A stretch of DNA of 64,000 nt from Winogradskya consettensis (GTDB taxonomy: Bacteria > Actinomycetota > Actinomycetes > Mycobacteriales > Micromonosporaceae): NCBI RefSeq assembly GCF_018332715.1, contig NZ_BOQP01000053.1, positions 1 through 64,000 of the forward strand, read 5' to 3'. The notes beneath the pieces are model-generated. The model made no database searches. It was not told the origin of the DNA and saw nothing but the letters and a program-made list of their open reading frames with translations. Shown here in pieces: positions 49,341 through 57,505 of the stretch. The position numbers and the translations under genes are program-made. Within the stretch, counting starts at the first letter, position 1; each line of letters opens with the position of its first letter.

Positions 49341-49755
49341 TGGCGGCTTCCCGAAGCTCGGCGAGGGCCTCGGCCACCTCGTCCGGCTCGGTGCCCAGCT
49401 CGTGCACGCTGAGCAGGTGCAGGCTGTCGCCCGCGTCGATCTCGAGGAGATTGCTGCGGATGCCACGGCGGGCCCGGGTGTCCACGCGTATCTGCTCGAT
49501 CTGTGACCACGGCAGCTGGCGGCGGGCTGCGTACCCGGTGACCACGGTGATCCCCGTCAGGTCCGCGGCGAGCCGGACCGGCCTGATCAGGTCCCGCAGC
49601 GCCCAGCCGGTGAGACCCGCCGCGACGGCCAGGGCCAGCACCCACTGGACCGGATCGTTGCCACCGAAGGCCACCACCAGGACCACGAGCGCCACCGCGC
49701 CGAGCAGTTTCGTCACGGGCAGCACGGGCTTCACCCGCCATAACAAAGGCGACAT
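49318..49755 (-). CDS. PH-domain-like membrane-associated protein
   Basis: 145 residues. Two short membrane helices (about 15-30 and 36-55) precede a PH-like domain (DLTGITVVTGYAARRQLPWS, IEQIRVDTRARRGIRSNL). Bacterial PH proteins of this type have no defined ligand. ATG 49753-49755 was chosen; GTGGTG just upstream is a possible alternative. Antisense overlap with the rhomboid gene end. Confidence 0.75.
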   Translation of the reverse strand: MSPLLWRVKPVLPVTKLLGAVALVVLVVAFGGNDPVQWVLALAVAAGLTGWALRDLIRPVRLAADLTGITVVTGYAARRQLPWSQIEQIRVDTRARRGIRSNLLEIDAGDSLHLLSVHELGTEPDEVAEALAELREAATTAETSS

Positions 49756-49792
49756 GCCCACCACTATGGCAGCCCGGCATACAGTCGCAAGT

Positions 49793-50914
49793 ATGCGAGA
49801 TGCGGTGATCGTCGGCGCGGTGCGGACCGCGGTCGGAAGGCGTAACGGCGGGCTGTCGGGCGTACACCCGGTGGATCTCTCTGCGGAAGTGCTCACGGCC
49901 CTGAGCGAACGCACCGGTTTTGATCCTGCCGACGTCGAAGACGTGATGTGGGGCTGCGTCTCGCAGGTGGGTGAGCAGTCGTGGAACATCGGGCGCAACG
50001 CGGTCCTCGCGGCCGGCTGGCCCGAGTCGGTGCCCGCCTCGACCATGGACCGGCAGTGCGGATCGAGCCAGCAGGCACTGCACGTGGCGGCCGCGACGGT
50101 CGTGTCCGGCCAGGCCGACCTGGTGGTCGCCGGCGGCGTCGAGTCGATGAGCCGGGTGCCGATGGGTTCGAGCGCCGTGGGCCAGGACCCTTACGGATCA
50201 AAGATCCGGGAGCGTTACGGCAACGCCGCCTTCAACCAGGGCGTCGGCGCCGAGATGATCGCCGCGCGGTGGGGTCTCACAAGGGCTCAACTCGATGAGT
50301 ACGCGCTGAGCAGTCACGCCGCAGCCGCCAAGGCTCAGGACGCCGGGGATTTCGATGCCGAGATTGTCGGGGTCATCCGCGACGAGGGCATCCGGCGCGA
50401 CACCACGATCGAGAAGCTGGCCGGACTGAAGACCCCGTTCAAGGCGGACGGCGTCGTCACGGCGGGTTCGGCGTCGCAGATCTCCGACGGTGCCGCCGCG
50501 CTGGCCGTCACGACGTCGGAGTGGGCGTCGGCGCACGGACTGCGGCCCTTGGCGCGGGTGCACACCGCGGTGGTGGCCGGCGACGACCCGGTGATCATGC
50601 TGACCGCACCGATCCCGGCCACCGCGAAGGTGCTGGCGCGCGCCGGGCTCAGCATCGACGACATCGGCGTCTACGAGGTGAACGAGGCGTTCGCGCCGGT
50701 CCCCCTCGCGTGGCTCGCCGAGACCGGTGCCGACCCCGCCCGGCTCAATCCCCGGGGCGGCGCCATCGCGCTCGGTCACCCGCTCGGTGCCTCAGGCGCA
50801 CGCATCATGACGACGATGCTGCACCATATGCGACAGACCGGGATCCGTTACGGGTTGCAGACCATGTGCGAAGGCGGCGGAATGGCCAACGCCACGATCG
50901 TCGAGCTTCTGTAA
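49793..50914 (+). CDS. Thiolase / acetyl-CoA C-acetyltransferase
   Basis: 373 residues. The two thiolase active-site regions are intact: DRQCGSSQQALHVAA with the acyl-accepting Cys, and NEAFAPV, ALGHPLGASGAR and CEGGGMANA with the second Cys. It makes or cleaves acetoacetyl-CoA or longer 3-ketoacyl-CoA. ATG 49793 has TACAGT (49780-49785) 7 nt upstream and no ribosome binding site, so it is probably leaderless. No other beta-oxidation gene is adjacent. Confidence 0.95.
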   Translation: MRDAVIVGAVRTAVGRRNGGLSGVHPVDLSAEVLTALSERTGFDPADVEDVMWGCVSQVGEQSWNIGRNAVLAAGWPESVPASTMDRQCGSSQQALHVAAATVVSGQADLVVAGGVESMSRVPMGSSAVGQDPYGSKIRERYGNAAFNQGVGAEMIAARWGLTRAQLDEYALSSHAAAAKAQDAGDFDAEIVGVIRDEGIRRDTTIEKLAGLKTPFKADGVVTAGSASQISDGAAALAVTTSEWASAHGLRPLARVHTAVVAGDDPVIMLTAPIPATAKVLARAGLSIDDIGVYEVNEAFAPVPLAWLAETGADPARLNPRGGAIALGHPLGASGARIMTTMLHHMRQTGIRYGLQTMCEGGGMANATIVELL

Positions 50915-50972
50915 TTCGATATTCATCTCGACACGGCCGAGCCTTACCACGGACGTCACCGTTAGACGCCAC

Positions 50973-51416
50973 ATGGACGTGTTCTCCCGTACGTTCCTTC
51001 CCGCCGCCGCCGAAGCCGGAGTTCCCATTCCGACCTTGAGCCGGCACATGCCGATCTTTCGCCGCTGCGTGGATTCGGATGACGCGACCGTACTGGTCAC
51101 CCGTTGCGTCAGCACCGACCGCCCGATGTCCGGCGAATTCCTGATGGTGCTCACCAGACGCCGGCTCGTCATCACCCAGGAAACCCGGATCCTGCACCGC
51201 CTGCGACTGCACCTCAACGCGAACCTGCGCCACCTCAGCGACGTCACCTGGAGCCCGGACCTGCGCGAATCCACGGTCGACGTGGCCGCCACCGCGGTGG
51301 ACGGGGTCCGCGAACGATTCCGGCTGCGGGTCAGCGAACCGGACCGCGTCTGGCATTTCGACGCATTGCTCAAGCAGGTCTTCCGCGAGCGCCGTGGTGG
51401 CCTAGTCCTTTCGTAA
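50973..51416 (+). CDS. Hypothetical PH-like fold protein
   Basis: 147 residues, not a named family. Alternating strands (GEFLMVLTRRRLVITQETRI, VDVAATAVDGVRERFRLRVS) and a C-terminal helix (DALLKQVFRERRG) resemble a pleckstrin-homology-like fold. The 3' end overlaps the opposing transketolase gene by 15 bp. No clear ribosome binding site. Cytoplasmic, basic. Confidence 0.6.
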   Translation: MDVFSRTFLPAAAEAGVPIPTLSRHMPIFRRCVDSDDATVLVTRCVSTDRPMSGEFLMVLTRRRLVITQETRILHRLRLHLNANLRHLSDVTWSPDLRESTVDVAATAVDGVRERFRLRVSEPDRVWHFDALLKQVFRERRGGLVLS

Positions 51417-52277
51417 GAAAGCTTCGATCGAGGCGCGCAGCCCCGCCGGGTCAAGGCCATGCCATTGAGCATGGTCAGCCGGCGACCCATAACCACGATG
51501 CTCGGCCCGGCTCACCCCGAGATGCAATTCCCGATGGGGTACGCGAGAAAGCGCCGCCGACACCACCCGGCTGGAAGTCCCCGCGAGATACGGCTCCACC
51601 ATCACGATCTCGTCGGTAACCAGCTCCCGCAGACGATTCACGTCCAACGGTCGTGGCGTATTCGTGTAGGCAACGGTCACATCCAGTCCCGCCCGCAGCA
51701 CGGGATCGAGCATCGGCCCCACCGCCAGCACCACGGCACCATTCTGTGGACCCCGACGGACGACCTTGAGATCAGTGCCGGGATAGGCCGCCGCGTTCTG
51801 CTGCGACGAGAGCCGGATGTAGACACGTTCGTCATGCCGGGCGGCGGCCCACAGCATTCCCGGCACCTCATCCGGATGCCCGGGAACGTGCACGGTCCAC
51901 TCCTCAAGAGTGTCCAGCAATGCGACGTCACCGGGCGACTGGTGCGTGTAGCCCTCGGCGGAGGCGTCGTAAGACCCCCCGATGCTCACGATCACCGCCC
52001 CGGCGTTCTGGTGCCCTAGGTCCAGCTTGATCTGCTCGTACGCGCGATCGATGACGAAGGGGGCGTACGAATGGAGGAAAGGTCGTAACCCGGTCAGCGC
52101 GAGCCCGCCCGCCACCCCGGCCATCAACTGTTCCCGAATCCCGACATTGAGCACCCGATCGGGATGCCTGCGCATTGCGGGAGCGAAAGCATCGGCCGAG
52201 ATGTCAGCGAGCACGAGCGCGGTCCGGGGATCCTCCTCCAGAATCGCGGTGGTCGTGGCGACGAAGGTATCCCGCAT
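51402..52277 (-). CDS. Transketolase C-terminal subunit
   Basis: 291 residues covering the pyrimidine-binding and C-terminal domains of transketolase (VLNVGIREQLMAGVAGGLAL, HSYAPFVIDRAYEQIKLDLG, HQSPGDVALL). It needs the separate N-terminal subunit encoded just upstream. Split transketolases act in the pentose phosphate pathway or in special C5/C7 sugar routes. AGGAGA 8 nt before ATG 52277; the upstream stop is 2 bp away, so translation is coupled. Confidence 0.93.
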   Translation of the reverse strand: MRDTFVATTTAILEEDPRTALVLADISADAFAPAMRRHPDRVLNVGIREQLMAGVAGGLALTGLRPFLHSYAPFVIDRAYEQIKLDLGHQNAGAVIVSIGGSYDASAEGYTHQSPGDVALLDTLEEWTVHVPGHPDEVPGMLWAAARHDERVYIRLSSQQNAAAYPGTDLKVVRRGPQNGAVVLAVGPMLDPVLRAGLDVTVAYTNTPRPLDVNRLRELVTDEIVMVEPYLAGTSSRVVSAALSRVPHRELHLGVSRAEHRGYGSPADHAQWHGLDPAGLRASIEAFLRKD

Positions 52278-52279
52278 GA

Positions 52280-52924
52280 TCAGCTCTCCTTCTTCTCGAC
52301 CGCGGCGATCACCACGCGGGGGCCGCCTTTCAGCGTCAGCGCCGCCTCGATCTGGTCCCGGTCCCGCCCATCCACATGCGATACCCGCCACCCGATGAAC
52401 CGTGCGGCGATCCCACCGGGCCACCCGTGCGTCGCGGACCGGTTGTCGATCACGATCGCGGTGAGGTCCAGTTCGACCGCGGCGGCGTACGCGATGGCCT
52501 CATGGTTGGATCCCTCGTCCAGCTCCGCATCGCCCAGCAGCACAAACGTCCTGGTCTGCACGTATCCCTGCGCCCGCAATCCGAGCGCGGTCCCGACGGC
52601 CAGCCCGAGCCCGTGCCCGAGCGACCCGGTGCCCACCTCGACACCCGGCACCAGCACCCGGTCGGGATGATGCCCGAGCCTGCTGGTCGCGCTCCCGACA
52701 TCGTCGAGCCATTCCTCGGGAAAGAATCCCTTGGCGGCGAGCACCGAGTAGTAGGCCAGCGGCCCATGGCCCTTCGACAGGAAGAACCGATCCCGGTCCG
52801 GATCGTCAACGGTCTCCGGGCTCACCCGCAGAACGCGGTCATAGAGCACCCACAGAACATCAAGCGTCGAGTACGCACTGGGCGCGTGCTTGGCGTCTGC
52901 TCGCTTCAAGGCGTCAATCGTCAT
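52280..52924 (-). CDS. Transketolase N-terminal (TPP-binding) subunit
   Basis: 214 residues. The thiamine diphosphate motif is in LLGDAELDEGSNHEAIAYAA, with DNRS and the early catalytic His regions FFLSKGHGPLAYYSVLAAKG and GTGSLGHGLGLAVG. ATG 52924 was chosen with AGGG 7 nt upstream; a GTG at 52951 would add nine residues but lies in the SoxR-type dyad. The promoter shares the 52939-52958 dyad with soxR on the other strand. Confidence 0.93.
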   Translation of the reverse strand: MTIDALKRADAKHAPSAYSTLDVLWVLYDRVLRVSPETVDDPDRDRFFLSKGHGPLAYYSVLAAKGFFPEEWLDDVGSATSRLGHHPDRVLVPGVEVGTGSLGHGLGLAVGTALGLRAQGYVQTRTFVLLGDAELDEGSNHEAIAYAAAVELDLTAIVIDNRSATHGWPGGIAARFIGWRVSHVDGRDRDQIEAALTLKGGPRVVIAAVEKKES

Positions 52925-52938
52925 ACGCTGACCCTGCA

Positions 52939-52958
52939 AGTTAAAGTTCACTTCAACT
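52939..52958. promoter_or_regulatory. Dyad operator between soxR and the split transketolase
   Basis: AGTTAAAGTTCACTTCAACT is a 20-bp dyad with only two non-pairing positions per arm. It lies 16 bp before the soxR start and 15 bp before the transketolase start, where SoxR-type MerR regulators bind within a long-spacer promoter. Confidence 0.7.
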
Positions 52959-52974
52959 CAAGGACTTTTCTGCG

Positions 52975-53418
52975 GTGGAACTCCTGACGATCAGCGACAT
53001 GGCCGCCCGAAGCGGCGTAGCCCAGTCCGCGCTGCGCTTCTACGAGAAGGAAGGCCTGATCACCTCCACCCGCACCAGCGGCAACCAGCGCCGTTACGAA
53101 CGGCACGAGCTGCGGAGAATCGCGTTCATCCGGATCGCCCAGCAGGTCGGGGTGTCCTTGGAGGAAATCCGTTCGGCGCTCGCCGCCCTCCCCGAGAACA
53201 GGACGCCCACCAAGACGGACTGGGCACGGCTGTCGGCCCGGTGGCAGCGCAAGCTGGAGGAGCGGATCACGATGATGGAACGGCTCCGGGATCAGCTCAC
53301 CGGCTGCATCGGGTGCGGCTGCCTGTCACTGCAGCGGTGCAGCTTGATAAACCCCCACGACGAGCTCGCCTCCCGCGGCGAGGGCCCCCAGATGATCCTC
53401 AACCCGCCACGCGAGTGA
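52975..53418 (+). CDS. soxR: Redox-sensitive MerR-family regulator SoxR
   Basis: 147 residues. MerR DNA-binding domain (LTISDMAARSGVAQSALRFY), dimerisation helix, and the [2Fe-2S] loop CIGCGCLSLQRC (C-x2-C-x-C-x5-C) unique to SoxR. In actinomycetes SoxR senses redox-active metabolites and quinones. It is divergent from the transketolase pair with a shared dyad. The GTG start at 52975 has no strong ribosome binding site. Its 3' end overlaps the YdcF-like gene by 20 bp. Confidence 0.95.
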   Translation: MELLTISDMAARSGVAQSALRFYEKEGLITSTRTSGNQRRYERHELRRIAFIRIAQQVGVSLEEIRSALAALPENRTPTKTDWARLSARWQRKLEERITMMERLRDQLTGCIGCGCLSLQRCSLINPHDELASRGEGPQMILNPPRE

Positions 53419-54070
53419 GGGCTTCCTGCACTTCGGGCTTCGGGCTCGTCGTCACCGCGGGCGGTCGGCTCCGGATGGCATCCCAGGCCGCCTTGCCGCT
53501 GGCGAAGTAGTCGCGCACGGACTTCTCGGCGAGCAGGGCCTTGCCGCAGCCGTCACACCTCGCGTTGACGCCGTCGATGTCGAGGCCGATCTGGCGGCAG
53601 AGGGTCACCGCGCGGGACAGGTGGTAGGACTGCGTGACGATCAGCGCCTTGGACAGGCCGTAGACGTCCTTCGCCCGCGCGCAACTGTCGTAGGTGTCCA
53701 GGCCGCTCGGGTCGGCGACGACGCGCTGCTTGTCGATGCCGAGCTGGTCGGTGAGGTAGGACGTCATCGCGGCGGGCTCGTCGCCCGAATCGCCGCCGCC
53801 GTCCCCGGAAACCAGGATCACGCGCGCCTTGCCGGCCTTCACCAGGGCTGCCGCGGTCTGCAGCCGTCCGGCAAGCCTCGCCTCGGGCGTACGCCGATCC
53901 GTCGCCACCTGCGTCCCCAGCACGATGACAACGTCAGCGACCGGAGCGTCAGCCTCGTCGTAAAGGTGCCCCTGAGCAGCGAGCGTCGTCCACAACCAGG
54001 GCGCACTCACCAGCACCACGCCCACCGCAGCCGCCACACCCAGCCGCCGCCAACTCACCCAACGCCGCAA
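53399..54070 (-). CDS. YdcF/SanA-family (DUF218) membrane protein
   Basis: 223 residues. One N-terminal membrane helix (about 10-30), then a DUF218 domain with VADVVIVLGTQVATDRRTPE, RVILVSGDGGGDSGDEPAAM and TQSYHLSRAVTLCRQIGL. SanA/ElyC relatives are tied to envelope integrity. TTG 54068-54070 is favoured: GGAGG ends 5 nt upstream. A late CDGCG motif is unusual for the family and may bind metal. Confidence 0.88.
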   Translation of the reverse strand: MRRWVSWRRLGVAAAVGVVLVSAPWLWTTLAAQGHLYDEADAPVADVVIVLGTQVATDRRTPEARLAGRLQTAAALVKAGKARVILVSGDGGGDSGDEPAAMTSYLTDQLGIDKQRVVADPSGLDTYDSCARAKDVYGLSKALIVTQSYHLSRAVTLCRQIGLDIDGVNARCDGCGKALLAEKSVRDYFASGKAAWDAIRSRPPAVTTSPKPEVQEALTRVAG

Positions 54071-54160
54071 CCCGACCTCCCCAAAACGTGCACCCTAGCG
54101 ATGGCTGTCCACAATGTCGGGCTCCGGAAAGTGTCGCAGGGGTGGAGCATCATCCTGCCT

Positions 54161-55993
54161 GTGAACATTTTTGCCGGGTTGGATGACGTTCGCTGGGGGC
54201 GGATGCGCCACGCGTACGGGTCGGCGGCTGCCGTGCCGGGGCTGTTGCGTGGGCTGGCGGATGGCGATCCGGCGGTGCGTGCCGCCGCGCTCGACGGCAT
54301 GTACGGCGCCGTTCATCATCAGGGTGACGTCTACCCGTGCACCCGTGCTGCGATCCCCTTCCTCCTGCGCATCGCCGGTGACGTCGGGCGGCCTGGCAGG
54401 GCTGAGGTGGTTGCGCTGGTCGCTTCCATCGGTGCCCACGATGCGGCCATGGGCGCGCTTCCGTTGTGGCCGGCCCTTCTGACAGATCCCGATCCTTGGG
54501 TACGGGCGGAGTCCGCCACGCTCATCGCGGAGCCGGCTGTGCTGCGGGGGCGGTTCCCCGATGAGCCCGAGGCGTTTGTGCGGGCGAGCCTGGTCGCGGC
54601 GGTGGCGCGCCTGGCTCGTCACGGCGTTGGCGCCGATACCGCCCAGGAGTGGCTCTCCGACGTCCTCGAGGACGACGAGCCGCGGGTCCGGATGGCAGCG
54701 TTGGCGGGGATGGCCCCCGCCGTTGATGTGCGCCTGGCTCGCGATCTGCTCGTTGGGGGATACCGCGGCGATGCGACTGCGGAGTTCGAGACGGTGGTCC
54801 GCACAGTCAGCGAAGCGCTCGAGGACCGGGTCGCGGAGCGCGTCACGTTGCTCACCGGGTTGCTGCGGGAGGCTGAGCCGAGGGCTCGACTCGATGCCAT
54901 GGGGCCGGCGGCCGATCTGGTGCAGCGTTGGCGTGGGTCCTACGACGAGCTGATCGGACTGGTCGGGGATCAGCTCAGCGACGGGCGGCCGCTTCTTCGG
55001 AATCGGGCTCTGGGGCTGCTGCGGCGGTTGGGTGAGGGGGCTGGTCCGGCTGCTGACGGCGTACATGTCGCTTTGATCGGCACTGATCGGCGCGTGGCGG
55101 AAAGTCCCGACGCTGAGGAGAGCGTGGTCTGGATCAGGCGGTGGACGTCCGGGGAGCCTGCCGTCGGGGTGGCGCTCGCCTGTCTTGCCGGCACCGGCGA
55201 TGAGCGTGCGCTGGCAATGCTGGAGTGGGTTTTGCGCAACGACGAGTTGGCGCGCGATGTCGGGCAGTTCCTGGGTCCGTTCGGGGAGCGGGCCCGGCAT
55301 CTGGCTCCCGTGGTCCTCGGGCGGCTCGATGAGCTGCGCGGGAAGAACAGGCGTGAGTTGCTGCACGGGCTGGCCCGGATCGATCCGGCTGCGGCAATTC
55401 CGTTGATCCTGGTGGAGCCGATGCGGGAGGACACGTTGCGGGTGCTCGCCTCGATCGGATCGCCGGCTGCCGAAGCGCTGCCCATGGTCCGGGGTGCGCT
55501 GACCTCGGCCGATCCGGCGACAGCGATGGCCGCCGCCGGGGCGGCGCATGCGCTCGGTGGTGACCCTGCCGAAACCGAAGCCGTTTATGACCGCTATCTC
55601 GGCGATCCGGTGTGGCAGGGGCGTGCCACCGAAGGCCTGGGTGAGCTGGGCGAACACGCCGCCGGCAGCGCTGAGAAGCTTCGGGGTCTGCTGGCGCGGT
55701 GGGATGACCTTGGTGCGGCCCGCGCGTTGTGGCTCGTGGCCGGGGATGCGAGCGGCCTGGATGTGCTCGAGCGGACGTGGCAGGTGAACCGGCGCGCCCG
55801 GCCGTATGTAGCCGAGACCTGGGCGTTGATGGGGACGGGCGCGGCGTCGGCTCGGCCGTTGGTGGAGGTCGAGGTGGCTGCGCGCCGCCGGCACAACGCG
55901 GATCCGACGGTGGTCGGTGCCGATGACATTCGCCGCGACGAGCAGCTTCTGCGGGCGTTGCGGGGGTGGTCAGACGCGAACGGGCACGGCTGA
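54161..55993 (+). CDS. HEAT-repeat protein
   Basis: 610 residues built almost wholly of HEAT-like helical pairs (DPAVRAAALDGMYGAVHHQG, DPWVRAESATLIAEPAVLRG, DDEPRVRMAALAGMAPAVDV). The start MFAGLDDVRW-type N-terminus with DVYPCTRAAIPFLL is a recurring actinobacterial form. No enzymatic domain is visible; a scaffold role is likely. GTG 54161 was chosen to match that N-terminus, though the best Shine-Dalgarno is 12 nt away. The 3' end overlaps the arylsulfotransferase-like gene by 24 bp. Confidence 0.85.
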   Translation: MNIFAGLDDVRWGRMRHAYGSAAAVPGLLRGLADGDPAVRAAALDGMYGAVHHQGDVYPCTRAAIPFLLRIAGDVGRPGRAEVVALVASIGAHDAAMGALPLWPALLTDPDPWVRAESATLIAEPAVLRGRFPDEPEAFVRASLVAAVARLARHGVGADTAQEWLSDVLEDDEPRVRMAALAGMAPAVDVRLARDLLVGGYRGDATAEFETVVRTVSEALEDRVAERVTLLTGLLREAEPRARLDAMGPAADLVQRWRGSYDELIGLVGDQLSDGRPLLRNRALGLLRRLGEGAGPAADGVHVALIGTDRRVAESPDAEESVVWIRRWTSGEPAVGVALACLAGTGDERALAMLEWVLRNDELARDVGQFLGPFGERARHLAPVVLGRLDELRGKNRRELLHGLARIDPAAAIPLILVEPMREDTLRVLASIGSPAAEALPMVRGALTSADPATAMAAAGAAHALGGDPAETEAVYDRYLGDPVWQGRATEGLGELGEHAAGSAEKLRGLLARWDDLGAARALWLVAGDASGLDVLERTWQVNRRARPYVAETWALMGTGAASARPLVEVEVAARRRHNADPTVVGADDIRRDEQLLRALRGWSDANGHG

Positions 55994-57475
55994 GGAGGTG
56001 CCCAGGACCTTGCCGGTGGCGTCGAGGGCGTCGACGGCGACGTATTCGGGGGTGCCGGGGAGGGTGAGTTCGGTTTCGAAGCCGGTTCGGGGGGTTTCGA
56101 CGGACTGGTTGAGGGCGCCGGGCTGGGTGCCGCCGCGGGCTCGCCAGCGGGAGACGGCGGTGGCGCCGTTCCAGCTGGCGTTGACGAGGACGTTGCCGGA
56201 TTCCGTGCGGACGCCCAGGGCTGGTTGGTCCAGCGGGGTGCCGGTCCACTCCGCTTTGTAGGCCCGGTAGGACTGGTTGTTCAGGGGGATGTGGCCGTCG
56301 AGGCGGACCGTGCCGTCGGGGGCGTACTCCGTGAACCAGGGCATCTGGCCCCAGCCGATGAAGGAGCCGCCGTCGGGGAGCTCGCGGAAGCTGCCCTGGG
56401 TGGGTGCCAGCAGCTTCTGGGGGTGCAGGAATTCCTGGGCGAACGTGACCGTCCTGGCCTGTTCGTCGACCTTGAAGACCAGGCCGCGAGACTGTTCGTG
56501 CACCGTGGTGACGCCGGCGCCGTTGTCGAAGACGCTGTAGGTGCCGTCGCGGCGGCGGCGGAAGTCGTGCTGCCAGGCGAAAGCTGCTCGCTCGTCGACG
56601 GCGAAACTCGACTTCTTGCCGCCGATACGCCAGATCACGTCGCCGGAGGTGCGATTGATCTTGTACGCCGTCCACGTGTGCCGCGACGAGATGATGATGT
56701 TGCCGTCCGTGTCGAGGCCGACCGAGTTCGCGTGGAAGTAGTCGTACGGGAGGTGTGCCGAGTCGCCTGTCGGCAGCGGTGCGTACGACTCGTCGAGGCC
56801 CACGTGCTCGCTCGCGTGCCATTCGAAGAGCCGTTTGCCGGTTCTGATGTCGATCTCCTGGATGACACCGTCGTGCAGCACGCCGTCGGCCGGACCGCCC
56901 AGCGACGTCAGGTCGTACGGGATCGGGTTGTAGACCCAGAAGAGCGCCGTGCCCGCCGGCGTGATCACGAAGTCGTGCTGGTCGGCCTGTTCGCTGCCGA
57001 AGGCCCGGACCCGGGTGATCTCCCGGTAGGAGCTGTCGGCGATCACGAACTCGCCCTGCCCCACTCCCTGGCCGCCGGTGCCGCCGATGGTCCCCTCCCA
57101 CCAGGTCAACACGGGCTTGTTCAGATATTGCTGGGTCTTGAAGTCAATGGCGACCGTGGCCGGGTCGGGCACCTTGCGGAACCAGACCGGCGAGCCCTTC
57201 TCGTCGACCATCAGCGGGCCCCACAGGCTCGTTCCCGACGCCGGGCTCAGGAAGATGCAGCCCGGCGTCGTGCCGGTCGCGGGCGTGGTGATCGTGACGT
57301 CGGGCAACGCGCTCAGGTCGGGACGCGAGCGGTATTTCGGCGGCGCGGCCTGCGGTGCGGTGGTGCCGGTCTTCGCGCCGTCGGTGTTGGCGATGGCATA
57401 GCCCGCGCCACCGCCGGCAACAGTCAGCACGACCGCGCCCCCGGCTCCCAGCAGGACGTTGCGGCGTGAGGTCAT
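55970..57475 (-). CDS. Secreted arylsulfotransferase (ASST)-family protein
   Basis: 501 residues. Twin-arginine signal TSRRNVLLGAGGAVVLTV, then a six-bladed propeller typical of the arylsulfotransferase family (QADQHDFVITPAGTALFW, HDGVIQEIDIRTGKRLFEWH, ANSVGLDTDGNIIISSRHTW, YKINRTSGDVIWRIGG). The conserved His in the DYFHANSV and WQHDFRR strands match the active-site histidines. Actinobacterial members may transfer sulfate or act in other ways; no sulfate-activating gene is adjacent. Tat export fits a folded enzyme. Confidence 0.88.
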   Translation of the reverse strand: MTSRRNVLLGAGGAVVLTVAGGGAGYAIANTDGAKTGTTAPQAAPPKYRSRPDLSALPDVTITTPATGTTPGCIFLSPASGTSLWGPLMVDEKGSPVWFRKVPDPATVAIDFKTQQYLNKPVLTWWEGTIGGTGGQGVGQGEFVIADSSYREITRVRAFGSEQADQHDFVITPAGTALFWVYNPIPYDLTSLGGPADGVLHDGVIQEIDIRTGKRLFEWHASEHVGLDESYAPLPTGDSAHLPYDYFHANSVGLDTDGNIIISSRHTWTAYKINRTSGDVIWRIGGKKSSFAVDERAAFAWQHDFRRRRDGTYSVFDNGAGVTTVHEQSRGLVFKVDEQARTVTFAQEFLHPQKLLAPTQGSFRELPDGGSFIGWGQMPWFTEYAPDGTVRLDGHIPLNNQSYRAYKAEWTGTPLDQPALGVRTESGNVLVNASWNGATAVSRWRARGGTQPGALNQSVETPRTGFETELTLPGTPEYVAVDALDATGKVLGTSSAVPVRV

Positions 57476-57505
57476 GCCACCGAGCTTGCCCAGCCGATGA
57501 GGGGC

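Noticed and set aside
55134..57101. 655-codon minus-strand frame over the HEAT and arylsulfotransferase genes
   Set aside because: It crosses two well-supported genes in other frames and gives a Pro/Arg/His-rich product, typical of high-GC shadow frames.
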